A stretch of 64,000 bases of DNA from Aquimarina sp. Aq78. GTDB taxonomy: Bacteria; Bacteroidota; Bacteroidia; Flavobacteriales; Flavobacteriaceae. This document shows positions 63,649 to 64,000 of the stretch, one piece after another (within the stretch, counting starts at the first letter, position 1; each line of letters opens with the position of its first letter). A program made the position numbers and the translations under genes. The notes under the pieces are model-generated. The model had not been told where the DNA came from. It made no database searches and saw only the letters and a list, made by a program, of their open reading frames with translations. The stretch is from NCBI RefSeq assembly GCF_900299525.1, contig NZ_OMKA01000001.1:124001-188000 (forward strand), given 5' to 3'.

Positions 63649-64000
63649 ATGAAAAACTTTTTTATTATAATTTTACTTTTCCTAAGTACTACAATCCAAT
63701 CTCAAATCCTTAAAGAAAGAGAAAGAGCCGCAGCAATTGATATGGTTTTAAAAGATCGATTCGATAATCTTTTGCCTCAATTAATGGATCGTACAGAGTT
63801 TGATATGTGGATTCTGATTTCAAGAGAATACAATGAAGATCCCGTACTTAAAACAATGCTTCCTTCAACCTGGCTAAACGCCAGAAGGAGAACTATCTTA
63901 GTTTTTTATAGAGATAAAGCCAAGAATACAATAGAAAAACTGGCTGTAGCCCGATACAATGTGGGAAAAAATATTGATTCTGCCTGGGATAAGGATAAAC
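63649..64000 (+). CDS. M24 family metallopeptidase, N-terminal part
   Basis: The reading frame from the ATG runs off the window. It begins with a signal peptide (MKNFFIIILLFLSTTIQSQ) and continues with ERERAAAIDMVLKDRFDNLL, MDRTEFDMWILISREYN and LNARRRTILVFYRD. This matches the N-terminal domain of secreted flavobacterial Xaa-Pro aminopeptidase-like M24 proteins. The metal-binding catalytic half lies outside the window, so the activity is assigned from the N-terminal pattern only. Confidence 0.75.
   Translation, partial: MKNFFIIILLFLSTTIQSQILKERERAAAIDMVLKDRFDNLLPQLMDRTEFDMWILISREYNEDPVLKTMLPSTWLNARRRTILVFYRDKAKNTIEKLAVARYNVGKNIDSAWDKDK

Overview
The window is chromosomal DNA from a low-GC Bacteroidota, most likely a marine member of the Flavobacteriaceae, perhaps close to Aquimarina (inference). 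The evidence is the very AT-rich composition, many lipoboxes and short N-terminal signal peptides, families typical of flavobacteria (DUF5916, DUF6146, DUF6787, TIGR02757, dual-action HEIGH metallopeptidases, COG2509 FAD proteins), a menaquinone pathway, and several TAnnTTTG promoter boxes with an upstream TTG. I saw no rRNA, tRNA, CRISPR array or insertion sequence.

Region 1 (1-10.9 kb) is accessory DNA. It holds mostly short, single, same-strand genes: lipoproteins, a MOSC protein, a YdeI-type protein, a class A beta-lactamase, a methyltransferase, a LytTR regulator with an esterase, an LprI-like protein and a GNAT acetyltransferase. Several junctions carry long imperfect inverted repeats ending in CAAC and GTTG, so this stretch resembles an integron cassette array without a visible integrase. 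A sigma factor/membrane protein pair interrupts it on the other strand, and a remnant of a second YdeI gene lies near its end.

Region 2 (10.9-15.3 kb, minus strand) is a compact biosynthetic operon: PvcA/IsnA-type isonitrile synthase, PvcB-type Fe(II)/2-oxoglutarate oxygenase, flavin-dependent halogenase and a HAD phosphatase. It predicts a halogenated vinyl-isonitrile metabolite from an aromatic amino acid and is the most interesting system in the window. A gap of about 0.9 kb precedes it.

Region 3 (16-21.3 kb) holds secreted and outer-membrane proteins, including a stand-alone PilJ-type sensor domain protein. They are divergent from a PhoB/OmpR-type two-component system whose promoter contains four tandem 11-bp repeats. 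Region 4 (21.3-35.8 kb) is mostly chromosomal housekeeping: a BatA-like protein, a dihydroorotase homologue lacking its metal ligands, a membrane-anchored LAS-type peptidase, RhlE helicase, an FAD protein, a GAF histidine kinase, and a PhoX-like/di-heme peroxidase pair.

Region 5 (36-40.1 kb) has an AraC-type membrane regulator followed by two near-identical HEIGH metallopeptidase lipoproteins. Each has a duplicated leader of about 0.5 kb with a palindromic operator, a tiny ORF and conserved stems. Region 6 (40-53.5 kb) contains a LolD-like ATPase carrying an unusual two-helix membrane insertion, a DUF5916 protein, msrA-folE, serA-serC with an acyl-CoA reductase and ferredoxin, and a tandem alpha/beta hydrolase pair. 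Region 7 (54-64 kb) has an alpha-amylase lipoprotein, the menaquinone genes menA, menC and menE interleaved with an MBL hydrolase and a CPBP protease, a plug-VWA chimera, and the start of an M24 peptidase cut by the window end.
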